Source: Pseudomonadota bacterium (lineage in GTDB: Bacteria > Pseudomonadota > Alphaproteobacteria > Rhizobiales > Hyphomicrobiaceae). Taken from it: a stretch of 43,959 bases of DNA. The position numbers and the translations under genes are program-made. This document shows, one piece after another, positions 15,786-23,172 of the stretch (position 1 is its first letter; each line of letters opens with the position of its first letter). Location: positions 1-43,959 of the forward strand of contig JAFECH010000368.1 in NCBI GenBank assembly GCA_018242255.1. Direction: 5' to 3'. The notes under the pieces were generated by a model that had not been told where the DNA came from, ran no database searches, and saw only the letters and a program-made list of their open reading frames with translations.

Positions 15786-16916
15786 TCAAATTTTCAGATG
15801 CGTATCGAAGAAACCTACGATCTCGTCGAACGCCTCCTTCGTCTCCGGGACGAATGGCGTCAAGAGCTGGGCGTGGCTTTCGCCTTCGAAGACTTGCAAG
15901 ACGGCATGAACGCCTGCCTGCCTGAGCTTGCGATGCGTTCTGACCGTGTCGCTCAGGCTCAGATCGCGCGTACCCGATGTCAGGATGGCGGGCGGAAATC
16001 CGCTGAAATCGCCAAATATCGGTGACAACTCGGGATTGGTGAGATCGTGCGTGCCGGCATACAGCGTCGTGGCGGCATGCGCCCAGCCGTTCCCCGAGAC
16101 GAGTACATTATCGAGGTAAGCGTTCGCCATAACGGTATCACCGGACCAGGTAAGATCCGTGGTCGGGCTTGCTGGAGCGATAGCGCCGGGGAGCGGCAGC
16201 CCTTGGGACTTCGCACGTAAGATCGTCGAAAGTGTCAGCCCACCGCCCGCCGACGTACCGAAGATCGCCATCTTGCTCGGCTCATACGACGCCAGCAACA
16301 CGCGCCAGACCGCCGTCACATCGTCGAGGGCCGCCGGGAATAGATAGTCAGGCGCCATCCGGTAATCGATCGAGACGACGCGGCATTTGCTGTACCCCGC
16401 CATCAGCATGCCCTCGCCCGCGCCGGCTTCCCCCGGAAACAGCACGAAGCCGCCGCCATGAATATGAACAAGCAGGCGATTGCGATTGTTCGGCGCGATT
16501 TCCGGCGGCGTAATGACGAACACGGGCACACCGGCCATTGTCGTCTTTTCGACCTGAAGGCGAAACTTCTCCTTGATCGCCGTGATATCGCTCGCCACCG
16601 CGGCCGCGCTCTGAAGCGCGAGTTGCTTCCAGGCGGTCGTATCCTGAGGAATGTCGTTCCAGCCCACCGGATACGGCGCTCCGATAAATGCCTGAAGCTG
16701 CGGGCTCACTGTTTTGGGCACGGGCAGCTCGCGCGAAGGGATGTTGCGGGGCGGCAGAACGGACTTAGGCTGCGGCGATGAAGCGTCGGGAGCGGTCACC
16801 GACTCCTCGGCCGTCACTGCCGACGGGACAAGCGTCGCCGCCAGCGAGGTGCCGAGAAACCCGCGCCGCGAGATCGCTCCAAACCAGCCGAGAGCCGTAA
16901 AAGGAAATCCGCTCAT
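15786..16916 (-). CDS. Tat-exported alpha/beta hydrolase, hormone-sensitive-lipase family
   Basis: Probable carboxylesterase of 376 residues, exported folded by the Tat system. The ATG at 16916 is preceded by GGGAGC and gives the twin-arginine signal ISRRGFLGTSLAATLVPSAVTAEE. Family IV features: oxyanion motif HIHGGGFVLF, nucleophile GTSAGGG, acid region SGTRDLSLSD and the histidine ESHAQLL. The region before the domain (about 40-70) is Pro/Ser-rich. The natural substrate is unknown; short-chain acyl esters are usual for this family. It is a single gene on the minus strand, with no sign of an operon. Confidence 0.88.
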   Translation of the reverse strand: MSGFPFTALGWFGAISRRGFLGTSLAATLVPSAVTAEESVTAPDASSPQPKSVLPPRNIPSRELPVPKTVSPQLQAFIGAPYPVGWNDIPQDTTAWKQLALQSAAAVASDITAIKEKFRLQVEKTTMAGVPVFVITPPEIAPNNRNRLLVHIHGGGFVLFPGEAGAGEGMLMAGYSKCRVVSIDYRMAPDYLFPAALDDVTAVWRVLLASYEPSKMAIFGTSAGGGLTLSTILRAKSQGLPLPGAIAPASPTTDLTWSGDTVMANAYLDNVLVSGNGWAHAATTLYAGTHDLTNPELSPIFGDFSGFPPAILTSGTRDLSLSDTVRTHRKLRQAGVHAVLQVFEGESHAQLLTPFVPETKEAFDEIVGFFDTHLKI

Positions 16917-17117
16917 GATCGCTCCCTTTCTATTGCGGGAACGAACAACCGGCATTCGCCCTCTCGCGTCAAGACAGGAAGCTTAGGCGGCGTCGAGACT
17001 TATGACTCGTTTAGCCCCACAAACGGATTTGCCGCAGACATCTCAGCCAGTGGCAAATCTTAATTGGGTTACCCGATTTTTCCGAGTGTGCGCGCTGGCC
17101 CCAAACTGCAGGAGCGC

Positions 17118-17858
17118 CTATTGAATGGTCGCACGCAGCTCTTCGTCTGTCGCTGCAGCCCATTTGACAGGGACGTTGTCACGTTCTTCAGCGATAGCCT
17201 CGAGCGAGGGAACGTCCTTCAGGCGGAGCCCGTGGGGCGGCGCCGTCTCGATCAGGCCGCGCATCTCGAGTTGCATCAGCGCAAGCGCAAGAAGATCGAC
17301 GCTCAGCCCGAGAAAATCGGCGATGACACCACAATCGACGGTATCGTCGATGAAGCTCGGATCGCCGCCTTCGTCACCAATCCGATGCGATACGGCGACA
17401 AGGAAGGCCGCCAGACGAACCATCGGCCGCTCGCGCGCGGCACTCGCCAAGCTGTCGCGACGAAACGCAAATTCGCGTTCAATGGCATCGTGGTAGCGCG
17501 CCTTGTTGTGTTCGTCGTCTTCGATAAGTCCTTCGAGGGCACCGCGCTCGTAGCAACGGATCGTCGCGTCAACGGTTGCGCGGGCGTTGGCCGTATGCCG
17601 GTCGAGGAAGCCCATGCCGACCAACTCGCCAGCCAGCACGTGCTCAATGATCTCGACACGAAGATCGGGATGGATGCGGTAAACGCACAAGGCGCCAGTC
17701 TCGACGCGATACACCTTTTCTTTAACGTCGCCAGCCTCGAACAAAAGTTCGTTGCGCGCCAAAGTCCGGAGCGAGGAATCGGTATCTTGAATTGTCAGCG
17801 CCGCGACATTCGCAGCACCTGCCCCGTTGCCGTCACCGGCGATGTCCATCCGCAGCAT
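17118..17858 (-). CDS. Crp/Fnr-family transcriptional regulator
   Basis: Regulator of 246 residues: cyclic-nucleotide-binding-like jelly roll (LARNELLFEAGDVKEKVYRVETGALCVYR, then HVLAGELVGMGFLD), long dimer helix, and C-terminal winged helix (VDCGVIADFLGLSVDLLALALMQLEMRGLI). FNR-type cysteines for an iron-sulfur cluster are absent, so it is not a direct oxygen sensor of that kind; the effector is unknown. The frame is open up to 17987, but GGAG at a normal distance before the ATG at 17858 supports the shorter start. An EcfG-type promoter 280 bases upstream suggests stress control and a long leader. The cysteines seen in family FixK or FNR are not evident. Confidence 0.85.
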   Translation of the reverse strand: MLRMDIAGDGNGAGAANVAALTIQDTDSSLRTLARNELLFEAGDVKEKVYRVETGALCVYRIHPDLRVEIIEHVLAGELVGMGFLDRHTANARATVDATIRCYERGALEGLIEDDEHNKARYHDAIEREFAFRRDSLASAARERPMVRLAAFLVAVSHRIGDEGGDPSFIDDTVDCGVIADFLGLSVDLLALALMQLEMRGLIETAPPHGLRLKDVPSLEAIAEERDNVPVKWAAATDEELRATIQ

Positions 17859-18218
17859 ACCCAAAACTCCACACTGCAAATACGTTTTGTCCCGCTGACT
17901 TGTTAACCACGCAGCGTCAGAAAAATTCTTTCGGAAAAGAATGAAATGTTCATGCAGGGCATTATAGATATCGCGATCAACACGCAATAGATCGGCAGTT
18001 AAAATTCTGCCGAATTTTCTGAACCAGATCTAGTTGTTTCGCTTGGCAACGCGCCTTAGCTGCGCTTTCCCAAGCGAGTAAACTATTCAGTCCTGTGATA
18101 TTTGCCCCGCAGTTCCTCTTCATCCTCCGGCGTCCGTTAACGCATCGGACCGAATAAGGTTCCGCACGCATGAAGAGAGATGAAGCCGAAGCTATCCCTA
18201 CGGGATAAAAGAAGAATA
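17859..18218 (-). other. Leader/intergenic region of the Crp/Fnr-type gene
   Basis: 360 bases between the regulator gene and the end of the sugar transferase gene. It contains the EcfG-type promoter at 18139-18163 and, if that promoter is used, a 5' leader of about 270 bases. No further gene was found: two minus-strand frames here start without ribosome binding sites. Confidence 0.5.
18139..18163 (-). promoter_or_regulatory. EcfG-type promoter upstream of the Crp/Fnr-type regulator
   Basis: On the minus strand GGAAC (18163-18159), 16 bases, CGTT (18142-18139). It points to the Crp/Fnr-type gene and lies between that gene and the end of the sugar transferase gene. The distance to the start codon is long (about 280 bases), which lowers confidence. 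Confidence 0.5.
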
Positions 18219-19679
18219 TCAGATAGACGTATGCCCCGGCATATTGGCCGGAAGAACGGACGACTGGTCATTACGAATGGCCTGCCAAGCCTCGTGAATC
18301 GCGTTTCTATCAACCCGCTCGCCAAATAAAATAATGCGGACTGTGTGGGCCAGTATTTTCATGTCGAGTGCGAAAGATGCATTCCTAATGTACCAAAGAT
18401 CGAGGGCGGCTTTATCTTCACTCGATATCTCACGGCCGCCTTTGATCTGTGCCCACCCCGTCAGACCGGGACGAAGCGACAGGCGAACAGCCGGCACCGA
18501 GGGTTGATCAACCGGCAGCAGCGGCCGCGGCCCGACGAACGACATGTCCCCGACGAGCACGTTGTAGATCTGAGGCAGTTCGTCGAGACGCAACCGGCGC
18601 AGTAGGCCGCCAACCGCGGAAACACGCTCAGAATCCGTCAGGGCTCGGCCGGTGCAATCCCGCGGCGGCCGCATCGTGCGGAATTTCAGGACCTTTATCG
18701 GCCTGCCCCGCGCTCCAGGGCGCTGCTGCCAGAATATCGCCGGGGCGCCGATGTCGAAAAGAACCACGGTCGCGACGAAAATCATCAGTGGCCCTAACAC
18801 CACCATACAGACAAGGGCGACGGCTGCATCGATGAGGCGCTTCCAGGGGAGATAGGCATTTAAGGAAGGCTCCTGACCATCGGCGGTCGCCGGCATGGCG
18901 GCATCGGGATCGTCGCTATTCGCACCCCTACCGTCCCGAGGCAGCAGCCAGTCGACGCGAAGGCTGCCGCCATCCTGCAACTGCACCAGCGCAGCCTGCG
19001 CTTTTTGCGAGAGCGCAGCGGGCGACAATGCGACGACAATACGGTCGACAAAGACGCCGTGGACGGCGAGATCGTGCAGAACCTCATAAATTGCGTCCGG
19101 CGCTCCGAGAATTTTACGAGAGCGTAGCCGTCGGCCGTGGTGGCGGTTGGATGGCGACAGGATACCCACGATTTCGGTTTTTTCTTCGGCGTTTTTAGCA
19201 GCGCCATAAATTAGAACGTCGGTCTGCGGGCCCAGCCCGATCACCAATACATTTTCGCGAAAGTCGCCAGCGCTTCCGCTGAAATCCCGCGCGCGGCGCC
19301 GGCGATCGTGGCGAAGGCGCGTCGCGAGGCGAGCCCCGAGCAACGCGTTGAGCATCAGCAGTCCTTGTACGACGGGCAGATTGATGGTGACGTGCGCCGT
19401 CCGATCAAACGCGAATACAAGCACCGTCGCGAGCGCCACAATCCATGTGGTGGCGCCGACCACGCACAAACCGTCGCCCAAAGACGTGAAACGCCATAGG
19501 GTGCGATTGAGACCGAAGATCAGCATAACGGGAACGGCCGTCGCCAGCGTGATAGCGCCATAGGTGCTCGCCGCGCCGATTGCGGCGGTCGCCGAGCTGG
19601 GCATGGCAACAATGACAGCAACAAGCGTCGACGCCGAAACAAGCACGAGATCAACGACAAGCAAGACAAAGCAATGCAT
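18219..19679 (-). CDS. Undecaprenyl-phosphate sugar (hexose-1-phosphate) transferase
   Basis: Membrane enzyme of about 486 residues that starts a polysaccharide repeat unit by moving a sugar-1-phosphate onto a lipid carrier. The N-terminal part has four to five membrane segments, then a Rossmann-like cytoplasmic region (ENVLVIGLGPQTDVLIYGAA). The C-terminal catalytic domain begins with a membrane segment (KRLIDAAVALVCMVVLGPLMIF) and has IKVLKFRTM, LRRLRLDELPQIYNVLVGDMSFVGPRPLLP and LRPGLTGWAQIKG. A GTG nine bases earlier (19688) is also possible. It is divergent from the NusG paralogue, and surface polysaccharide glycosyltransferases lie nearby. The sugar used cannot be told. Confidence 0.9.
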   Translation of the reverse strand: MHCFVLLVVDLVLVSASTLVAVIVAMPSSATAAIGAASTYGAITLATAVPVMLIFGLNRTLWRFTSLGDGLCVVGATTWIVALATVLVFAFDRTAHVTINLPVVQGLLMLNALLGARLATRLRHDRRRRARDFSGSAGDFRENVLVIGLGPQTDVLIYGAAKNAEEKTEIVGILSPSNRHHGRRLRSRKILGAPDAIYEVLHDLAVHGVFVDRIVVALSPAALSQKAQAALVQLQDGGSLRVDWLLPRDGRGANSDDPDAAMPATADGQEPSLNAYLPWKRLIDAAVALVCMVVLGPLMIFVATVVLFDIGAPAIFWQQRPGARGRPIKVLKFRTMRPPRDCTGRALTDSERVSAVGGLLRRLRLDELPQIYNVLVGDMSFVGPRPLLPVDQPSVPAVRLSLRPGLTGWAQIKGGREISSEDKAALDLWYIRNASFALDMKILAHTVRIILFGERVDRNAIHEAWQAIRNDQSSVLPANMPGHTSI

Positions 19680-19885
19680 TCCGACCACCCCAGCGAATCG
19701 AACACCTTTATAACTAGTACTTTGTAGTCATTTTTGCGACTCCTAATGTGATTTGATCCACAAGCTCAATTCCTTCTTTACGGTTCATTTCTGAGAAATT
19801 TCTGGACTGGCAGGCAGGATTCGTATTACACCCCAGCCATCTTAATATGATTCTTTAGTATCATTTAAAGCGAATTGGGGGATAC

Positions 19886-20401
19886 GTGGATTTTTCGACT
19901 GCCGACGATGCCGCGTGGATTGCGGTCAGCGCGCATCCAAATCGCGAGCACACCGCGGAAATGCATCTCCGCAATCAGGGGTATGAGGTCTACGTCCCTG
20001 TGCTGCGAAAACAAATTCGACACGCTCGGCAAGTGCGCGAGGTGCTGCGTCCGCTTTTTCCGGGCTATCTTTTTGTATGCCTCACGCATTCTACCATGCG
20101 ATGGCGGCCAATCTTGTCGACCGTTGGCGTCAGGTCCGTCGTGAGCATGGGAGAGGCGCCATGTACCGTATCCAGCGCATTTATTGACGAACTCAAATCA
20201 CGAGAAACGAACGGCGTTATCGTTCGCTCGGCCGCCGCGCCGAAAGTCGGCGATACCATTCGGGTTGCTTACGGTGCACTCGATGGTCTTGCGGGCAAGA
20301 TCATCGCACTTTCGGAAAATGATCGTATCGTCGTGCTGATGAATTTGCTGAACCGTCCCGTCCGCGTCACGGTTCCTGGTGCTTTGCTATCGGTCGCTTA
20401 G
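19886..20401 (+). CDS. NusG-family antitermination factor (RfaH/UpxY-like paralogue)
   Basis: 171-residue paralogue of NusG: NGN domain (WIAVSAHPNREHTAEMHL, then GYEVYVPVL, and LRPLFPGYLFVCL) and a C-terminal KOW domain (VGDTIRVAYGALDGLAGKII). Specialised paralogues such as RfaH, UpxY and LoaP help RNA polymerase read through long polysaccharide or metabolite operons. GTG at 19886 has GGGGG five bases upstream; the 190 bases before it are AT-rich and hold the divergent promoters of this gene and the sugar transferase. Unusually, no operon follows on the same strand: the next gene on the plus strand starts at 22645. It must act elsewhere, or on the sugar transferase unit, or its operon has been lost. 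Its last 35 bases overlap the 3' end of the GT4 gene. Confidence 0.88.
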   Translation: MDFSTADDAAWIAVSAHPNREHTAEMHLRNQGYEVYVPVLRKQIRHARQVREVLRPLFPGYLFVCLTHSTMRWRPILSTVGVRSVVSMGEAPCTVSSAFIDELKSRETNGVIVRSAAAPKVGDTIRVAYGALDGLAGKIIALSENDRIVVLMNLLNRPVRVTVPGALLSVA

Positions 20402-21665
20402 CGAAGCGTTGCTTCCGGCTGGGTTTACCGGCCGGAGCCTCTACAATGCCAAGAAGCAGCGCGTTCCACATTGCGATTGTACGCGTTTTACTGAACTTTT
20501 CCTCACACATCGCGCGCGCACGCTCTCCCATCGCCACACGTCGGGCGGGATCTCTGACCATAGCGTTGACGGCCTCGACGAGAGCGTGGGCATCTCCGAT
20601 GGCAACGGATGCGCCGCAATCACAATTAGCAATTTCGCGCGCAACTTCGCCGCGCGGGCAGCCGACAAAAATTGTGGGGCGTCCTGCAGCGGCAATGCCG
20701 TAAAATTTGCTCGGCACGATGAGGCCCTCGAGCTCCGGCTTGAGCGAGACGATGTGGACGTCGGCGGCCGACAGGCTTTCGGCAAGAGCGTTGCGTGGCT
20801 GGTACGGGTAGAATGATATGTTCTTGAATCCGCCATTCTCGGCTTCACGTTTCAAGCGGTCATATCCGGCGCCGCCGCCAATAAAAAGCCAGTGAACCTC
20901 GTGTGCACCCGCGGGAAGTTTCGCGAAAATGGCAATTGCGCTCAGCATCGTTTCGACGTCGTGGGCGCGGCCGAGGTTCCCAGAATAGCCGACGACAAAC
21001 CGGTTCGTGAGATTCCAGTCTGCTCGCAGCCGGTTTTGCGAAGGTGCAATCGGGCGAATTGCTTCGACTTCGGACCAGTTTGGAATTACCGCAATCCGCT
21101 CTCGATTGACACCGAAACTATGCAGTCGCTCGGCCATCGACGTACCGATGGCGACATTTCTTTCAGCGCAGCGCAGTGAGGCGTTTCGGAAAACCCTCAG
21201 CGGCAGGAAAACTGCTTTAGCCACTGAGCCGCCGGGTGTGAGCGCTTCGGCGACCTCGGGAAAGATGTCCTGCAACCAGTTGACAAGGTTGGCGCCCCGC
21301 ATTTTCACAACGAGCGCGGCGACGACCGAGACAGCGGGTGGATCCGTCATTGCGATGACGACATCGCCGCGACGCGTGGCCTTTAGAAGTGCCCAGACGG
21401 CAGCAAGATAAAATGTCAGGTAGTCGATAGACCGAAGAATGATCGAATTCCGACCGCATCGCGATGTCCAGATACGCTCGACGCGGACGCCGCCAACCTT
21501 CTCGGTTACCGACAATTGCGCTGCAGAATCGTCATAACGAAACCTGCTCGTTATGATGTTTACCTCGTGCCCCCGCTGCGCCAATCCGAAAGCCAAGTCG
21601 GATAGCATCTGACTGGTTGCGGAGTGATCAGGGTGAAAAAAACGATTTATGAAGATCAGCCGCAC
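20367..21665 (-). CDS. Glycosyltransferase family 4 (WbuB-like)
   Basis: Cytoplasmic glycosyltransferase of 432 residues for polysaccharide assembly. Features: RLIFINRFFHPDHSATSQML at the N-terminus, DVVIAMTDPP, VNWLQDIFPEVAEAL, VIPNWSEVEAI, FVVGYSGNLGRAHDVETML and the donor-binding ELEGLIVPSKFYGIAAAGRP, all as in WbuB-type GT4 enzymes that transfer N-acetylated amino sugars. The GTG at 21665 has GGAG about eight bases upstream; a GTG at 21674 sits on top of that site. The stop lies inside the NusG paralogue gene on the other strand (35-base tail-to-tail overlap). The acetyltransferase remnant lies just upstream on the same strand. Confidence 0.9.
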   Translation of the reverse strand: MRLIFINRFFHPDHSATSQMLSDLAFGLAQRGHEVNIITSRFRYDDSAAQLSVTEKVGGVRVERIWTSRCGRNSIILRSIDYLTFYLAAVWALLKATRRGDVVIAMTDPPAVSVVAALVVKMRGANLVNWLQDIFPEVAEALTPGGSVAKAVFLPLRVFRNASLRCAERNVAIGTSMAERLHSFGVNRERIAVIPNWSEVEAIRPIAPSQNRLRADWNLTNRFVVGYSGNLGRAHDVETMLSAIAIFAKLPAGAHEVHWLFIGGGAGYDRLKREAENGGFKNISFYPYQPRNALAESLSAADVHIVSLKPELEGLIVPSKFYGIAAAGRPTIFVGCPRGEVAREIANCDCGASVAIGDAHALVEAVNAMVRDPARRVAMGERARAMCEEKFSKTRTIAMWNALLLGIVEAPAGKPSRKQRFAKRPIAKHQEP

Positions 21666-21693
21666 TGGGGGCACTCCTCGCGCGTTAGCGATG

Positions 21694-21997
21694 TTATGAT
21701 TGGACGAGTGTAATTACGGGCGGCCGCGCATTTCGGGGACCGATTTGCCTCGCCGGATTGCCGGAGTTGATGCTCCAGTCATGAAGATTTCGCGTCGCGA
21801 CACTGCCGATCGCAAGAACGCTGCCCTCGCCGACCGTAACGCCTGATCGCCATGACTTTGGAGGCGAAGTCCGTGCCGTCGAAAGCATGCGGATCAAGAT
21901 TGCGGCTGCCGTACAATTTATAGGGATCCGCGACCTCAAGTGACTGAGCGCTCGAATACGGCAGAGCTGCTGCACCTGCGTCGCTGGGAAGTGTCAT
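21694..21997 (-). pseudogene. Hexapeptide-repeat acetyltransferase remnant
   Basis: The 3' part encodes SGVTVGEGSVLAIGSVATRNLHDWSINSGNPARQIG, the classic end of left-handed beta-helix O-acetyltransferases (the NPA motif). The 5' part starts at an ATG (21997) with GGAAGG seven bases before it and reads MTLPSDAGAAALPYSS to DFASKVMAIRRYG in another frame. The two parts join only through a frameshift near 21845-21855, and the whole is far shorter than an intact enzyme (about 180-200 residues), so most of the beta-helix has been deleted. It lies between a small gene and the GT4 gene on the same strand and was probably part of that unit. An active enzyme would have acetylated a sugar of the polysaccharide. 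Confidence 0.6.
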
Positions 21998-22111
21998 TCC
22001 GTTGCCTTCCGGTAAAGCATTGTCAACACAGCTAAAGGATCGAAACGAACAGACTCGATACGGGAAGGACTTTCAGAAGTGCCTGATACCCCTCTTTCAT
22101 CGTCGAGTTAC

Positions 22112-22366
22112 TCACCACGACGACGTCATCTGCCGCAGCGGTTGATGAAAATCGAACCGAGCCAAATCCTCTGAGCTTTGCCGATAGTCTCGTTCTTCGG
22201 CCACCTTCATCGTGTGACGACTGACGATCTGCGACAACTCCTGAACGGTCCGCTTTCGCGCAGCGCCCGTAACGGCAAGAACGGTCAAGACTTCTTGGAT
22301 CAACTGCTCTTCAAGTGCCGCATCCTGACGATATGCCTCAAGAACAGCTTCGAGCTCGGGCCGCAT
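22112..22366 (-). CDS. Unrecognised 84-residue cytoplasmic protein
   Basis: Small acidic, mostly helical protein with no signal peptide, membrane segment or known motif. AGGAGG lies six bases before the ATG at 22366, so it is very likely translated. The N-terminal half is Glu/Leu/Ala-rich (AYRQDAALEEQLIQEVLTVLAV) and the second half has a helix with many charged residues (TVQELSQIVSRHTMKVAEERDY). It may be a small binding or regulatory protein. It heads a minus-strand run with the acetyltransferase remnant and the GT4 gene, and is divergent from the PilZ gene. Confidence 0.6.
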   Translation of the reverse strand: MRPELEAVLEAYRQDAALEEQLIQEVLTVLAVTGAARKRTVQELSQIVSRHTMKVAEERDYRQSSEDLARFDFHQPLRQMTSSW

Positions 22367-22441
22367 CGCTTCCTCCTAGAATCAGAAATGACTAACCCTA
22401 TTTAACTAGTCTTAAATGCCAAATGCAACGCATCCTTCCGT

Positions 22442-22503
22442 TCCCTCGTCTAGTATGCAGACGAGGGAGACCTCCAATACCCCCGCAGATCCAGGAGGTT
22501 TTT
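22442..22503 (+). terminator. Two adjacent hairpins, the second with a T-tract
   Basis: TCCCTCGTCT and AGACGAGGGA (22442-22468) form a 10-bp stem with a seven-base loop. Directly after it ACCTCC and GGAGGT (22470-22499) form a weaker stem with an 18-base loop followed by TTTTT (22499-22503). It looks like a terminator on the plus strand, but no plus-strand gene ends nearby. It may belong to a leader transcript or attenuator before the PilZ gene (22645). Confidence 0.4.
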
Positions 22504-22644
22504 CCCGATCCAGAGAGATGCAAACAATTTGATTATAGTACTTATTGATCAAAAGCGTCGGAGTTAGGCGAGCAGATACCCTTTTATGTCTTTGATCTGT
22601 CCGCAGCGCTTCTCTCACGTAAAAGCGAGAAATCCGGAGGAGAG

Positions 22645-23019
22645 ATGGAAGCAAATATTTTATCGAGAAATTATTTGCGGCGACGCGACGAGAGGCAGCG
22701 GGTCATGGTGTCCGCGAGCCTCGAATGCCGTGGCGCGACCCAAAAGGTCCGAGTTGTCGATTTTTCCGCCACTGGCGTTCGCCTGGACGGCATCAAGGGG
22801 CTTGCGACCGGCGATCCAGTACAAATTTTGCTGACGCCAGAACTGATCGTCGAAGGGCAAATTGCTTGGTCCGTCTGGCACAAGGCCGGCGTGAAGTTTC
22901 TAAAGCCTTTGACCGCCGACGATCCTGCCCACTTGTTTTTGCTCGACCAAGCTCGCGTCATGGAGCGAGCCAGGACACTGGCTCTCGCGTCGCTTGCGAA
23001 GGATCGCGGCGGAAACTGA
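22645..23019 (+). CDS. PilZ-domain protein (c-di-GMP binding)
   Basis: Single-domain PilZ protein of 124 residues. The c-di-GMP contacts are present: R-x-x-x-R at 13-17 (in RRRDERQRV) and D-x-S-x-x-G at 39-44 (DFSATG), followed by the typical strands (GVRLDGIKGLATGDPVQILL, then VEGQIAWSVWHKAGVKFL). A short helical tail rich in Arg/Ala follows. GGAGGAG lies four bases before the ATG. It likely controls a surface process, and its neighbour downstream (150 bases) is a TPR-glycosyltransferase gene on the same strand, so a link to polysaccharide synthesis is plausible but not shown. Confidence 0.9.
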   Translation: MEANILSRNYLRRRDERQRVMVSASLECRGATQKVRVVDFSATGVRLDGIKGLATGDPVQILLTPELIVEGQIAWSVWHKAGVKFLKPLTADDPAHLFLLDQARVMERARTLALASLAKDRGGN

Positions 23020-23172
23020 GCCGGTCCGCATTCAGGATGGTCCTTAAGCCCTTGAGTATCTTCATTGGTTCCTATTGCCAGTCTCGCGCATGGTTAAACC
23101 TTTAGGTGAGAAATTGGACCGGTCCGCTTCGGCGTCCGGCTTCTGACCGTTTGCGCTGTTTCGGAGATCTCG

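Noticed and set aside
17859-17987. N-terminal extension of the Crp/Fnr-type regulator
   Set aside because: It would start at a TTG with no ribosome binding site, whereas GGAG precedes the ATG at 17858.
22412-22654. 80-codon minus-strand frame
   Set aside because: No ribosome binding site; overlaps the PilZ gene start and the twin hairpins.
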